The position numbers and the translations under genes are program-made. From assembly GCF_900110555.1 (NCBI RefSeq), contig NZ_FOEE01000002.1, forward strand, positions 410,947-474,946: a DNA stretch of 64,000 bases. The letters run 5' to 3'. Numbering within the stretch: position 1 is the stretch's first letter; the number at the start of each line of letters is the position of its first letter. Origin of the DNA: Trujillonella endophytica. Lineage in GTDB: Bacteria; Actinomycetota; Actinomycetes; Mycobacteriales; Geodermatophilaceae. A model generated the notes under the pieces. That model was not told where the DNA came from and ran no database searches. It saw nothing but the letters and a program-made list of their open reading frames with translations. Below are positions 30,362 through 39,593 of the stretch, in pieces.

Positions 30362-30533
30362 GCCGGTAGCAGCTACCGCCCCGACCCCGACGCGACTCGC
30401 TCCGTCGCGTGGTCGGCCGCTGGGGGGCAGGTTGCGGGGCGAACGGGACGCTCAGGACGGCTCGGGGACGCTCGGGGACGTCCGACAAGGCCGGTATCCC
30501 GGGCATTCGTCGGGCCCCAGGCCCGGGACGGCC

Positions 30534-31499
30534 TCACCCGCGGGTTCGAGCCCCGCCACTTGCCCCGATCGCGGGAAACGTCCAGCGGCCGTCGAGGATC
30601 TCGGGGCGCGGGCGGTAGAGGCGGACGAGGTAGTTCCACCCCTCGGGGATCGGCAGCGAGTTGCGCGCCGGGTCGCCGTCCCCACCGAATCGGACGGTGA
30701 CTCCCCCGTCGGGGTCGCGGGCGGCAGTGATGCTGTTGACGCTGTACGCGCCGCTCGCGTTGGGCTGGAAGAACCCGGCGGCGTCGTAGACCGAGATGGA
30801 CCAGAACCCGTCGACCGGAACGTCGCCGACGGTCAGCTCGTACTCGCCGACGGGGAGGTCGGGGAAGACACCGACGTAGGTGGCCTCGGCGTCGGGGAGA
30901 CCACCCCAGCCGGCCGCCGCACCGATGAGGTGGTGCACCGGGTCGACGTCGTCCGCGCGGCCGAAGCTCCGCTCGAACGAGGTCAGGTCCGCGGCCAGCG
31001 CCAGCAGCGCGTTCCGGGTCCGGTCGAAGCTCTCGGGGTCGTAGTCGGGCAGGACGAACGGCCGCGCTGCCACGGCGTCGACCTCGAGGCGGTCCTGGAG
31101 CGCCGCCACGGCTGCGAGGTCGGCGGGGTCCCGGGGGTCGACCAGGATGCGGGCGGCGACGACGACGTGCGGACCGCCGCACTCCTCGACGGTGAGCTCG
31201 TGTCGCCCCGGGTCGTGCAGGACCCGGTTGATGTAGTGGTCCTCGTCGACGACCATCACCGACAGATAGCGCTCGCCCGCCGCGGGCAGGGTGACGGCGG
31301 CGCCGGCCGACAGGTCGACGACCGCGAAGCTGTAGAGCGTGTCCCTCTTCATGCGGATCACGACCTGGTCGTCGACCGAGGCAGGCGTGCGGTTGTGCGC
31401 GAACCGGTTCACCCCGCCCGCGCTGCGCTGCAGGTCGGCGAACATCCGGTGGCTCTCGGCGCGGGCGAAGTTGTCGGCATCGACCCTCGTCCGACTCAT
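30534..31499 (-). CDS. DUF1254/DUF1214-type protein
   Basis: A 321-residue protein. The N-terminal half fits DUF1254 (NRFAHNRTPASVDDQVVIRM, then KRDTLYSFAVVDLSAG) and the C-terminal half DUF1214 (PVDGFWSISVYDAAGFFQPN, SLPIPEGWNYLVRLYRPR). The family has no established reaction. No signal peptide is seen from the ATG at 31499. The last ten codons (GASGGARTRG) are read from a sequence that, on the plus strand, is the T-loop and acceptor of a tRNA-like fragment, so the natural 3' end may have been replaced. Confidence 0.85.
   Translation of the reverse strand: MSRTRVDADNFARAESHRMFADLQRSAGGVNRFAHNRTPASVDDQVVIRMKRDTLYSFAVVDLSAGAAVTLPAAGERYLSVMVVDEDHYINRVLHDPGRHELTVEECGGPHVVVAARILVDPRDPADLAAVAALQDRLEVDAVAARPFVLPDYDPESFDRTRNALLALAADLTSFERSFGRADDVDPVHHLIGAAAGWGGLPDAEATYVGVFPDLPVGEYELTVGDVPVDGFWSISVYDAAGFFQPNASGAYSVNSITAARDPDGGVTVRFGGDGDPARNSLPIPEGWNYLVRLYRPRPEILDGRWTFPAIGASGGARTRG
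30539..30566 (+). other. tRNA-like 3' fragment resembling tRNA-His end
   Basis: CGCGGGTTCGAGCCCCG (17 bases) is identical to the T arm of tRNA-His at 28216-28232, and the following bases CCACTTGCCCC match the tRNA acceptor at 8 of 11 positions. No D arm or anticodon arm is present upstream. It may be a remnant of an att site or of a lost tRNA gene. Confidence 0.5.
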
Positions 31500-31575
31500 G
31501 GCCCGACACTGACGGCTCGCCGGTCCCGGCCGGATCAACCGGAGCGGGTGAACCCCGCCGGGCGTCGGAGGTCCG

Positions 31576-31860
31576 TCAGCCCGCGTCGTGCTCCGCGTCG
31601 GGGAGGTCCGCTGTCCCCGCGGGGCCGGCCCCGGTGCGGTCCTGCCGGAACCGCTGCTGGGCACCCTGCTTGGTCAATCCGTAGAGCGCGCCGATCTTCG
31701 ACCACGACGTCCCGGCGGCGCGGACCCCCTCCACGGCCTTCTGCTCCAGCCGCTCGGCCTCCTCGCGCAGCATGCGGGCGGCGTCCAGCGCCGCGAACGG
31801 ATCCCGGGCCGATCGATGGGCACGCAGGGCACGCTGGATGCGGTCGACATGCCTGCTCAC
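31576..31860 (-). CDS. small helix-turn-helix DNA-binding protein
   Basis: A 94-residue protein with an N-terminal charged helix and a helix-turn-helix near residues 50-72 (SWSKIGALYGLTKQGAQQRF), a pattern used by small actinobacterial regulators. The C-terminus is acidic and unstructured. The GTG start at 31860 follows TAGGAT by six bases, so the transcript may be leaderless. It is divergent from a lysine-rich micro-ORF, with three palindromic boxes in the 110-bp gap; the nearest box lies at its -35 region, which suggests that it represses itself and the micro-ORF. Confidence 0.75.
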   Translation of the reverse strand: MSRHVDRIQRALRAHRSARDPFAALDAARMLREEAERLEQKAVEGVRAAGTSWSKIGALYGLTKQGAQQRFRQDRTGAGPAGTADLPDAEHDAG

Positions 31861-31882
31861 GTCCCGATCCTACGGCACGGAG

Positions 31883-31944
31883 GTCAACACATCGTTGACC
31901 TATCCCGTCAACGGGTGATTGACTGGTGTCAACAAAACGTTGAC
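31883..31944. promoter_or_regulatory. three GTCAAC-N5-GTTGAC palindromic boxes
   Basis: Box 1 at 31883-31899 (GTCAACACATCGTTGAC), box 2 at 31907-31923 (one arm base changed, ATTGAC) and box 3 at 31928-31944 (GTCAACAAAACGTTGAC). Each is 17 bases with the same arms and spacer length. Starts are 24 and 21 bp apart, so the boxes lie on nearly the same helical face. They fill the divergent promoter of the small HTH gene and the lysine-rich micro-ORF. Confidence 0.75.
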
Positions 31945-31970
31945 GAGCCGGCGACGAGGAGGTGAGCGGC

Positions 31971-32027
31971 ATGGCCAAGGACAAGAAGAAGAAGGACAAG
32001 AAGGGCAAGAAGGGCAAGAAGAAGTGA
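31971..32027 (+). CDS. 18-residue lysine-rich micropeptide
   Basis: ATG at 31971 with GGAGG eight bases upstream, then MAKDKKKKDKKGKKGKKK and a TGA at 32025-32027. Twelve of the eighteen residues are lysine. Codons are nearly all AAG, as expected in this genome. Palindromic boxes lie upstream and a perfect terminator hairpin begins five bases after the stop, so the unit is a complete small transcription unit rather than a random frame. The peptide would be strongly cationic and could bind nucleic acid, ribosomes or acidic envelope polymers; no function is known to me. A role of the RNA itself is an alternative. Confidence 0.6.
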   Translation: MAKDKKKKDKKGKKGKKK

Positions 32028-32032
32028 CCTGA

Positions 32033-32064
32033 CCGGGGCGGCAGTGGCAGCACTGCCGCCCCGG
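32033..32064 (+). terminator. terminator of the micropeptide unit
   Basis: Perfect 14-bp stem CCGGGGCGGCAGTG / CACTGCCGCCCCGG with a GCAG loop, five bases after the micropeptide stop codon. It separates that unit from the MFS gene. Confidence 0.85.
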
Positions 32065-32142
32065 GGGCGCTCCACGCCGACCTCCTACGCTGCAGGACCG
32101 CCGTCGTCGTCCGACCGTCGGCCGTGCCGCGAGAGGAAATTC

Positions 32143-33405
32143 GTGTCCGAGCAGCCCGGTGGGCCGTCGCCGGCCCTGGCCGGGAGGGCCCCCTCCCCCG
32201 GGGATGCCCCCGCAACGGTGCCGGGATGGTCGCCGTGGCGGGCGGTGGTCGGCTTCGGCGTGGTGAGCCTGGCCGCGGATATGGTCTACGAGGGCGCCCG
32301 CGCGATCACCGGCCCGCTGCTGGCCTCCCTCGGCGCGTCCGCGCTGCTGGTCGGGCTGGTGACCGGTGCCGGCGAGGCGCTGGCCCTGGTGCTGCGGCTG
32401 CCGTTCGGCGCCCGCGCGGACCGCTCCGGCAGCTACTGGCCGATGACCATCGCCGGCTATGCGCTGACCGCCGTGTGCGTGCCACTGCTGGCCGTCACCC
32501 CGTTCCTCGGCGCGGCCGGGCTGACCGTCGGCTGCCTGCTGGTGCTGGCCGAGCGGACCGGCAAGGCCGTCCGCAGCCCGGCGAAGTCGACGCTGCTCGC
32601 GCACGCCGCCGGTCCCGTCGGCCTGGGCCGCGGCTTCGGCGTCCACAAGGCGCTGGACCAGATCGGCGCGTTCGCCGGCCCCCTGCTGGTCGCGGGCGTC
32701 GTGGCGGCCACCGGCGCGCTGGAGCCGGCGCTGGCCGTGCTCGCCGTCCCCGGGCTGGCCTCCCTCGTTCTCCTGGTCCGCCTGCGCCGGCGCACCGGGG
32801 ACCCGCTGCGCGACCGGGTCCGGGCCGCGGGGGCGCAGCCGGCGGTGTCGCTGCTGCGGGCCGGCCGCGACCTGCCCCGCGCGTTCTGGTCGTTCGCCGC
32901 GTCGTCCGCGCTGACCACCGCCGGCCTGGTCACCTTCGGCGTCATCTCCTACCACCTGGTCACCGACGGCCTCGTGCCCACGGCCGCCGTCCCGGTGGTG
33001 TACGCCGCGGGCATGGCGGCCGCCGGGCTCGCCGCGCTGGTGGTGGGCTGGGTGCACGACCGCCGGGGCGCCCGGGTGCTCCTCGTGCTGCCGGTCATGG
33101 TGGCGGTGGTGCCGGCGCTGGCGTTCACCGACTCCTGGGCCGTCGTCGTGGCCGGCGTGCTCGTCTGGGGAGCGGCGACCGGACTGCAGGACTCGACCGT
33201 CAAGGCGCTGGTCGCGCAGTTGGTCCCGGCCGGACGCCGGGGCACCGGCTACGGCATGTTCGCCGCCGTGCAGGGCGCGGCCGCGGTCGGCGGCGGCGCG
33301 CTCGCGGGCTGGCTGTCCACGGAGTCGGTGCCGGCGCTGATCGCGATCGTCGCCGTGCTGCAGGTGGCGGCGCTGCTGCTCCTGGTCCGGACGCTGCGGG
33401 CCTGA
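32143..33405 (+). CDS. MFS transporter
   Basis: A 420-residue major facilitator with about 12 membrane helices. The first half has the loop motif around FGARADRSGSYWPM, a variant of the usual GxxxDRxGRR between helices 2 and 3, and the second half repeats it as GWVHDRRGARVLL. The start is GTG at 32143, with GAGAGGAA upstream. It resembles the drug/quinolone-resistance type of 12-helix MFS exporters, but the substrate cannot be read from the sequence. It stands alone, after the micropeptide terminator and convergent with the metallo-hydrolase gene. Confidence 0.88.
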   Translation: MSEQPGGPSPALAGRAPSPGDAPATVPGWSPWRAVVGFGVVSLAADMVYEGARAITGPLLASLGASALLVGLVTGAGEALALVLRLPFGARADRSGSYWPMTIAGYALTAVCVPLLAVTPFLGAAGLTVGCLLVLAERTGKAVRSPAKSTLLAHAAGPVGLGRGFGVHKALDQIGAFAGPLLVAGVVAATGALEPALAVLAVPGLASLVLLVRLRRRTGDPLRDRVRAAGAQPAVSLLRAGRDLPRAFWSFAASSALTTAGLVTFGVISYHLVTDGLVPTAAVPVVYAAGMAAAGLAALVVGWVHDRRGARVLLVLPVMVAVVPALAFTDSWAVVVAGVLVWGAATGLQDSTVKALVAQLVPAGRRGTGYGMFAAVQGAAAVGGGALAGWLSTESVPALIAIVAVLQVAALLLLVRTLRA

Positions 33406-33412
33406 CCCGGCG

Positions 33413-34201
33413 TCAGGGGTCCGCGCCGACCCGCTCGCCCATCGGCAGCCAGCGGACCGTCCGTGCCACGTCCGGCGCCCGCGCGAACTCCCGCTCCGCC
33501 GCCGCCCGCCCCTCGGTGAAGTGGGACCAGCCCTCGTAGTGCACCGGGACGACGACCCGGGGGCGCAGCTGGCGGCACAGCCGCACGGCGTCGCGGGCGG
33601 TCATCGTGTAGTTCACCGGCCCGGTGACGCCGAACCGGACCCGGCCCAGGTGCAGGACCGCGGTGTCCACGCGCAGCCGCCGCGCCACGTCGGAGAGGCC
33701 GTCGAACAGCACCGTGTCGCCACTGATCCACAGCACGCCGCCGTCCTGGCCGGGCCAGCGCAGGGCGAAGCCGGTGGCCTCCCCCACGATCGGCCTGCTG
33801 AGCGGCGGTCCGTGCCGGGCCGGCGTCGCGGTCACCTCGATCGTCGGCCGCCCCGGCGACGACAGCTCCGGCGTCCCCCATCGGGGCAGGCCGACGGCCG
33901 GGACGCCGAGCCGGGACGCCGCCGCCGGCGTGGTGACCACGGTGCCCACCGACGCGAGCAGCTCCCGGCCGGACTCGTCGAGGTTGTCGCCGTGCTGGTC
34001 GTGGGTGAGGAGCACGGCATCGACCGGCCCGAGCTCGGCCGCGGCGATCGCCGGGCCGGTGAGCTTCCGGGACGAGCTGCCCCAGCCGAACGACCAGCGC
34101 CGCCCGGGCGGATCGAAGGTCGGATCGGTGAGCAGCCGCCGGCCCGCCGCCTCGATCAGGACGGTCGGGCCGCCGACGTGGGTGAGCCGGACGCCGTCCA
34201 C
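33413..34201 (-). CDS. metallo-beta-lactamase-fold hydrolase
   Basis: A 262-residue MBL-fold protein. The metal-binding signature appears as THDQHGDNLD near residue 67 (HxxxxD form), with further ligands in ATPARHG, ISGDT and VPVHYEGW. This pattern fits the UlaG/L-ascorbate-6-phosphate lactonase-like and related branches rather than true beta-lactamases. The GTG start at 34201 follows the hydrolase stop by one base, so the two form one operon read on the minus strand. The substrate is unknown. Confidence 0.88.
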   Translation of the reverse strand: MDGVRLTHVGGPTVLIEAAGRRLLTDPTFDPPGRRWSFGWGSSSRKLTGPAIAAAELGPVDAVLLTHDQHGDNLDESGRELLASVGTVVTTPAAASRLGVPAVGLPRWGTPELSSPGRPTIEVTATPARHGPPLSRPIVGEATGFALRWPGQDGGVLWISGDTVLFDGLSDVARRLRVDTAVLHLGRVRFGVTGPVNYTMTARDAVRLCRQLRPRVVVPVHYEGWSHFTEGRAAAEREFARAPDVARTVRWLPMGERVGADP

Positions 34202-34202
34202 G

Positions 34203-35072
34203 TCACTGCGCGCCGGCGGCCCCGACCCGGGGCCGGGCGTGCCGCACCGCCCAGTCGAGCACGTGGTCGGCGATCTGCTGCCAGCCCTCCTGCGCCGGCA
34301 GCAGGTGCGCGTACCCCTCGTACAGCTCGACCTCGGTGATCGTGTCGCCCTTGTAGTGCTTGGCGTTCGAGCGCTGCACGCTCGGCGGCATGATGTGGTC
34401 CTCGCTGCCGGAGACGAACAGCAGCGGCGGGCGGGCCGGGTTGGCGTAGTCCACCGCGGCGTCCTGCGGTCCGGGCATGAAGTTGGCCAGCACCGAGCTC
34501 CAGAGGATCCGGCCCGACGCCGGCACGTGGTAGCGCCGGTAGAGGCGCAGCGACTCCTCCTCGCCGAACGTGTTGGTGAACGCGTAGTGCCACTGCTCGG
34601 GGCTCAGCCCGACGGCGCGGTGCCGGTTCGCCGGGTTCTTGAACGCGACGAACGTCGACCGCAGCTGCGACAGGGGCAGCACCCGCACGCCCTCGGTCGG
34701 GGCGGAGTTGAGCGTGACGCCCACCGCGCCGTGGCCGCGGTCGAGCAGGATCTGCACCAGCGTCCCGCCCGCCGAGTGGCCGATGAGGATCGGCGGCTTC
34801 TCCAGCGCGCCGACCACCGAGGCCAGGTGGTCGACGATCCGCGGCAGGGTGAGCTCGGCGATCGGCGTCGGGTCCGCGTTGAGCTGCTCGACCTCGACCT
34901 CGAAGCCCGGGTAGGCCGGGGCCAGCACGCGGTAGCCCTTGGCCTCGTAGTGGGCCTTCCACTCCTCCCAGCTGCGCGGGGTCACCCAGAACCCGTGGAC
35001 GAGCACGATCGTGTCGGGGCCGCCGGGCGCGGGACCGCCGGAGGGCCGGGGGGTGGGGACGGCGTCGCTCAT
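34203..35072 (-). CDS. alpha/beta hydrolase
   Basis: A 289-residue alpha/beta hydrolase. The oxyanion strand TIVLVHGFWVTPRSWEEW is followed by the nucleophile elbow IGHSAGG (catalytic Ser) near residue 115, the acid region LFVSGSED and the catalytic His in YAHLLP. All triad members are present. ATG at 35072. It is the first gene of a two-gene operon with the MBL protein and is divergent from an AraC regulator, which probably controls it. The substrate is unknown; small ester or lactone hydrolysis is likely by family. Confidence 0.92.
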   Translation of the reverse strand: MSDAVPTPRPSGGPAPGGPDTIVLVHGFWVTPRSWEEWKAHYEAKGYRVLAPAYPGFEVEVEQLNADPTPIAELTLPRIVDHLASVVGALEKPPILIGHSAGGTLVQILLDRGHGAVGVTLNSAPTEGVRVLPLSQLRSTFVAFKNPANRHRAVGLSPEQWHYAFTNTFGEEESLRLYRRYHVPASGRILWSSVLANFMPGPQDAAVDYANPARPPLLFVSGSEDHIMPPSVQRSNAKHYKGDTITEVELYEGYAHLLPAQEGWQQIADHVLDWAVRHARPRVGAAGAQ

Positions 35073-35286
35073 GGTCGGTCTCCTGTCGGTCGGGCCGGCA
35101 CGCGTGGGCTGTCGGCGCCGACCCTGGCAGCGCCGGGCGGCACGGAACGGCCCCTGCGCGCACACCTCTGGCCCGTCGGTGCACCGGCACGGCCGCCTTC
35201 CGCCGTCCCTGCTGCTCTGCCAGGCTGGCCCGACGCTGCGGCGGGAGGTGCCGCGCGTGCCTCGTTCCGCCCGGCGGGAGGTCCCC

Positions 35287-36240
35287 GTGCTGCTGCTCGA
35301 CACCGCGACCGTGGCCCCGGAGGACCGGGTGAGCGCCTTCCGGGCGGCCTTCGACCAGGCCTCCGCGCCCTGCCGCATCGAGCACCTCGACCCGGCCGAC
35401 CAGGTGCGCTCCCGGATGCACCTGTGGCCCTTCGGCGCCGCGAACGTCTTCACGACCGACGCCTCCGGCTTCCGACTGGTGCGCACCCCGCGGCACGTGC
35501 GCAGGGAGAGCCCCGCGATCGTGGCGCTGGCGATCCAGACCCGCGGGGAGGGCCGCTTCCGCCAGTTCGGCGACGACGCCGTCGTCCCCGCCGGGGAGCT
35601 CATGCTCAGCGACCTCACCGCGCCGTACGAGTTCTCCTGGACGGGGAGCGGCGGGTCGCGGGCCTTCCAGGTCCCCTACGAGCTCCTCGGCCTGCCACCA
35701 GACGTCGTCCGCGCGGGCGCCGCCCACCTGCGCTCGAGCCCGCTGTACGGCCTGGTGCGCGATCACCTGCAGCGGCTGACCGACGGCGCGGACGAGCTGT
35801 CCGCCGACTCGGGGGCGGCCGCGCTCGGCGCGGCCACGGTGGACCTGGTCCGCGCCCTGCTGGTCTCCGCCGCCGGCCGCGACGACCTCGCCGGCGCGGT
35901 GCGGGAGGAGACCCTGGCGACCCGGGTGCGGGCGTACGCCGGCCGGCACCTGGGCGACACGGCGCTGGGCCCCGGGACGCTCGCCGCCGCGCACAACGTG
36001 TCCGTCCGCCGGCTGTACCAGGCCTTCGCCGACGACGGAACCAGCCTCGAGCAGTGGTTGATCGGCCAGCGACTGGAGGCGGCCCGGGCGGCGCTGGTGT
36101 CGCCGGCGGGGCTGCGCCGCTCCGTGCAGGCGACCGCGCGGGCCCACGGCTTCGACAGCCCCAGCCACTTCTCCCGCCGATTCCGCCAGGCCTACGGCAT
36201 GACCCCGCGCGAGTGGCGCCGGCTGCACGTCACCGGATGA
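35287..36240 (+). CDS. AraC-family transcription regulator
   Basis: A 317-residue regulator. The N-terminal 190 residues form the AraC-binding-like domain (FRAAFDQASAPCRIEHLD, MLSDLTAPYEFSW). The C-terminal 100 residues hold two helix-turn-helices (LAAAHNVSVRRLYQAFAD and ATARAHGFDSPSHFSRRFRQ) ending in the signature YGMTPREWRR. GTG at 35287 is preferred because GGGAGG lies five bases upstream; an earlier in-frame GTG at 35257 is possible. It is divergent from the hydrolase/MBL operon, its most likely target, and overlaps the convergent hydrolase gene at its 3' end by 11 bases. Confidence 0.92.
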   Translation: MLLLDTATVAPEDRVSAFRAAFDQASAPCRIEHLDPADQVRSRMHLWPFGAANVFTTDASGFRLVRTPRHVRRESPAIVALAIQTRGEGRFRQFGDDAVVPAGELMLSDLTAPYEFSWTGSGGSRAFQVPYELLGLPPDVVRAGAAHLRSSPLYGLVRDHLQRLTDGADELSADSGAAALGAATVDLVRALLVSAAGRDDLAGAVREETLATRVRAYAGRHLGDTALGPGTLAAAHNVSVRRLYQAFADDGTSLEQWLIGQRLEAARAALVSPAGLRRSVQATARAHGFDSPSHFSRRFRQAYGMTPREWRRLHVTG

Positions 36241-37981
36241 GCTCCCGCAGCCGGTCGGCCCGGTCCGCACTCCAGTCGGCGGGGCGCAGCAGCAGCGCCC
36301 AGGCGTCCACCGACTCACGCGTGTACCGGTGCCCGTGCCCCTCCGGCACGTCGAGGGAGAAGGGCATGTCGAGGGTGACCTGCCAGAACGTCACGAGGGG
36401 CAGCCACGTCATCTCCGGGAGGACGTCGCGCCCCGGCTCCTCGGCCAGCCAGTCGGGGCGGCCCAGCAGCAGCGACGGGCTCCACCAGACCACCGGGTCG
36501 GACGGGTGCTGCAGGAAGAGCACGCGCGTGCCCTCCCACGGCTCGCCCGCGGGCGGGGCACCCGCGCCGATCTCGGCGGTGAACCGCACGGTGCGCCCCT
36601 CCCGGTAGACCGGCTCCACCTCCGGGCTGCCGGCGTCGCGGTCCTCGCGGAACTCGGTGTGCAGCGCGTTGAAGTTCGGCGGGCCCACGAACAAGGCTCC
36701 GGTGACCCGGTTGCGCAGGTCGTACTCCCCGCTGAACGCGGCCTCCGCACCGAAGGAGCCCAGGCTCTCCCCGAAGACGAACAGCTCCGGCCGCGCGTCG
36801 GGCGGGAGCGCGGTCCACCGCTCGTAGACGGCGTCGAACAGCTCACGGCCGGCCGACCGCGCGCGGTCCTGGTCGACGAGGTAGGACAGCCCCGACGGCA
36901 CGTAGGAGTACTGCATCGCCACCACCGCGGAGTCCCCGCCGGCGATGTACTCGAACGCCGACAGCGACCCGGCGTCGAGCCAGCCACGGCCGGTGGTCGT
37001 GGCGACCAGCAGCCGGGTCCGGTCGAAGCCGCCCGCCCGGGCGAGGTCGTCGACGGCCACCTGCGCCCGGTCCTCCACGTCGTCCGCGGTCGCCACGCCG
37101 GAGTAGATCCGGATCGGCTCGGGGGCCTCCCCGCCGGTGAACGCCGCGATCTCGCCGGCCGACGGGCCGCCCGCGACGAACGTGCGGCCCTCCCGGCCCA
37201 GGGAGTCCCACTCGATCAACGACCCCGGCCCGCCCGAGCGCAGCCGGCTGTCCGGCTGCTCGACACCCTCGGCCGTCCCCTGGTCCGCGAGCGCGAAGGC
37301 CCGGTCCGCCGCCGCGAGCAGCCCGTCCACCGCCACCCCGCTGATCAGCAGGACGGCGAGGAGGGCGACGGTCAGCCCGCCGAGGGTGCGGGCGGCCGCC
37401 GGGCCGACCCAGCGCGACAGCAGCCGGGCGACCGCCCGGCACGCCGCCCGCACCCCGCGGCTCACCGCGATCAGCACCGCGAGGACGACGACCGCGACGA
37501 GCGGCGCGAGCAATGCGCTCCCCAGCGACTCGGCCGGCATCCCCATCAGGTCGCGGAGCATGCGCTGCCACCGCCGGCCCAGGAGGAAGAACACGACGAC
37601 GAGGACCACGGCGAGGACCTGGAACACCCGCCACGACCGCCGCCGGGGCGGGCGGGGGCCGCGGTCGGCCATGGCCCGCCACACGGCGGCGGCCAGCACG
37701 CCCAGGCCGTAGCCCATCGCCGCGCTGATCCCGCTGACCACGCCCTGCGCGACGCCCTCCCGCGGCAGCAGGGACGGGGTGAGCGACGCGCAGGCCAGCA
37801 GCACCGCGCCCCAGCAGCCCGGCAGGGACAGCGCCGGCACGGACGGAACCCGCCGGGGCCGGTCGGCCCGTTCCTGCGCAGCGGGAGCGGGTGGCTCGCC
37901 GCCGGGCGGCGCGGCTCCGGCGGCGTCGGCCTGCACCGCGGGGGCCGGCGGCGCGCCCACGCTGGTCGGCGAACGCCTCAC
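36230..37981 (-). CDS. membrane alpha/beta-hydrolase family protein (PF10081-like)
   Basis: A 583-residue protein. The N-terminal half has four or five membrane helices (for example [20 protein letters not shown] and [19 protein letters not shown]) and corresponds to the N-terminal domain of the actinobacterial alpha/beta-hydrolase-9 family. The C-terminal half carries the catalytic segment [13 protein letters not shown] (Ser in GESLG) and [15 protein letters not shown]. The GTG start at 37981 has AGGAGG eight bases upstream. A Pro/Ala-rich N-terminal tail precedes the first helix. Function in the family is unknown; a lipid or envelope substrate is likely from its membrane location. Its start is divergent from arcA. 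Confidence 0.9.
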   Translation of the reverse strand: MRRSPTSVGAPPAPAVQADAAGAAPPGGEPPAPAAQERADRPRRVPSVPALSLPGCWGAVLLACASLTPSLLPREGVAQGVVSGISAAMGYGLGVLAAAVWRAMADRGPRPPRRRSWRVFQVLAVVLVVVFFLLGRRWQRMLRDLMGMPAESLGSALLAPLVAVVVLAVLIAVSRGVRAACRAVARLLSRWVGPAAARTLGGLTVALLAVLLISGVAVDGLLAAADRAFALADQGTAEGVEQPDSRLRSGGPGSLIEWDSLGREGRTFVAGGPSAGEIAAFTGGEAPEPIRIYSGVATADDVEDRAQVAVDDLARAGGFDRTRLLVATTTGRGWLDAGSLSAFEYIAGGDSAVVAMQYSYVPSGLSYLVDQDRARSAGRELFDAVYERWTALPPDARPELFVFGESLGSFGAEAAFSGEYDLRNRVTGALFVGPPNFNALHTEFREDRDAGSPEVEPVYREGRTVRFTAEIGAGAPPAGEPWEGTRVLFLQHPSDPVVWWSPSLLLGRPDWLAEEPGRDVLPEMTWLPLVTFWQVTLDMPFSLDVPEGHGHRYTRESVDAWALLLRPADWSADRADRLRELIR

Positions 37982-38310
37982 GCAGGGTGTCCTCCTGGTC
38001 CTTCCGGGGCGCCCGGTGCGCCGCCGGCGATGGTGCGGCCGGCGACGCCGCGACCGCCTCCCCCGCGGGGGGCGAGAGCTGCGCAGCCGGGCCGCACGCA
38101 CCCGCTCCCCGCGGCCCGTGCCCCGCCACGGACGCCCCTCGCCGTCCGGCCGCGGCGGGCAGGTCTCATCCGCGCCGGACGACGCCGGCCCGAGCGGCAC
38201 GCCCGACCCTGCACCTGCGCTGCGGCGGCGGAGCCCGGGAGGGCCCGGCCGCAGCGGCGCTCGTGCCTGCCGGCGTCGGGCTCGGATCACGATCGAGGAG
38301 CGTGCGGACC
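37982..38310. other. intergenic region between the membrane hydrolase and arcA
   Basis: This 329-bp gap shows no coding region I can support. It contains the AGGTCTCATCCG element (38161-38192) about 120 bp before arcA, shared with two other genes of the cluster, and GATCGAGGAGC just before the arcA ATG as its ribosome-binding site. Confidence 0.5.
38161..38192 (+). promoter_or_regulatory. shared upstream element, arcA copy
   Basis: AGGTCTCATCCGCGCC followed by GGACGACGCCGGCCCG. The same order of blocks is found before the permease at 40823 and the CPBP gene at 44142. Only the right half of the palindrome is conserved here. Confidence 0.45.
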
Positions 38311-39585
38311 ATGACCGGAACTGCAACGTCGACACCGGCCTCGCTGTCGCCGGCCGCGGCCTACGGAGTCCACTCCGAGGTCGGCGTCCTCCGGAAGGTG
38401 CTGGTCTGCGCGCCGGGGCTGGCCCACCAGCGGCTGACCCCCACCAACTGCGACGACCTGCTCTTCGACGACGTCCTGTGGGTGCAGAACGCCCGCCGGG
38501 ACCACTTCGACTTCATGGCCAAGATGCGCGAGCGCGGCGTCGACGTCCTCGAACTGCACAACGTGCTCGCCGAGACGCTCGCCATCCCCGAGGCGAGGAC
38601 CTGGCTGCTCGACCGCAAGATCGTGGCGAACGAGGTCGGGCTGGGTCTGGTCGAGGACACCCGCGCATACCTCGAGAGCCTGGAGCCGCGCACGCTGGCG
38701 GAGTTCATGATCGGCGGCCTGGCGACGACGGACCTGCCCGCGGAGTTCCGCCCCGGATACCTGGCCCTGGCCCGGGAGTCGACCGGCGTGCGCGAGTACC
38801 TGATGCCGCCCCTGCCCAACACCCTCTACACGCGCGACACCACATGCTGGATCTACGGCGGGGTGACGCTGAACCCGCTGTACTGGCCGGCCCGCCACGA
38901 CGAGACGCTGCTCATGAAGGCGGTCTACTCCTTCCACCCGGACTTCTCCGGGGCGCGCGTGTGGTGGGGCGACCCGGAGCTGGAATGGGGGCTGTCCACC
39001 CTCGAGGGCGGCGACGTGATGCCGATCGGCCGGGGCGCGGTCGTGGTCGGCATGAGCGAGCGGACCTCCCGCCAGGCGATCACCCAGTTCGCCGCCGCGC
39101 TGTTCGCCGAGGGGGCCGCCGAGCGGGTGATCGTCGCCGGAATGCCGAAGCTGCGGGCGGCCATGCACCTGGACACCGTCTTCACCCTCGCCGACCGCGA
39201 CGTGGCCACCGCCTTCGCCGACATCGTCGACGGCATCCACACGTTCTCGCTGCGGCCGGGGGACGCCGACCCCGTCGAGGTCACCGAGGAGAAGGTCCCC
39301 TTCACCGCGGTCGTCGCCGACGCGCTCGGCCTGCCCGCGCTGCGGGTGCTCCCCACCGGCGGGGACGTGTACGCCAACGAGCGGCAGCAGTGGGACAGCG
39401 GGAACAACCTCGTCGCCGTCGCCCCGGGCGTCGTGTTCGCCTACGACCGCAACACCACCACCAACGCCCTGCTGCGCAAGGCCGGCGTCGAGGTCATCAC
39501 CATCGTGGGCGCCGAGCTCGGCCGCGGCCGCGGCGGCGGCCACTGCATGACCTGCCCGATCGTCCGCGATCCCGTCGACCTCTGA
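38311..39585 (+). CDS. arcA: arginine deiminase
   Basis: A 424-residue enzyme that hydrolyses L-arginine to citrulline and ammonia, the first step of the arginine deiminase pathway. Family motifs are complete: LLFDDVLW near the N-terminus (substrate Asp), [25 protein letters not shown] (catalytic His-Asp) and GGGHCMTCP near the C-terminus with the nucleophilic Cys at about residue 412. ATG at 38311 after GGAG. The arginine/ornithine-type permease lies 1.2 kb downstream, but ornithine carbamoyltransferase (arcB) and carbamate kinase (arcC) are not in the window. The products raise pH and can yield ATP, which fits a stress role. Confidence 0.95.
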   Translation: MTGTATSTPASLSPAAAYGVHSEVGVLRKVLVCAPGLAHQRLTPTNCDDLLFDDVLWVQNARRDHFDFMAKMRERGVDVLELHNVLAETLAIPEARTWLLDRKIVANEVGLGLVEDTRAYLESLEPRTLAEFMIGGLATTDLPAEFRPGYLALARESTGVREYLMPPLPNTLYTRDTTCWIYGGVTLNPLYWPARHDETLLMKAVYSFHPDFSGARVWWGDPELEWGLSTLEGGDVMPIGRGAVVVGMSERTSRQAITQFAAALFAEGAAERVIVAGMPKLRAAMHLDTVFTLADRDVATAFADIVDGIHTFSLRPGDADPVEVTEEKVPFTAVVADALGLPALRVLPTGGDVYANERQQWDSGNNLVAVAPGVVFAYDRNTTTNALLRKAGVEVITIVGAELGRGRGGGHCMTCPIVRDPVDL

Positions 39586-39593
39586 CGTCGGCG

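Noticed and set aside
36315..38335. Long alternative frames on both strands across the membrane hydrolase
   Set aside because: They lack domains, and only the minus-strand frame from 37981 has membrane helices, the GESLG elbow and a ribosome-binding site.
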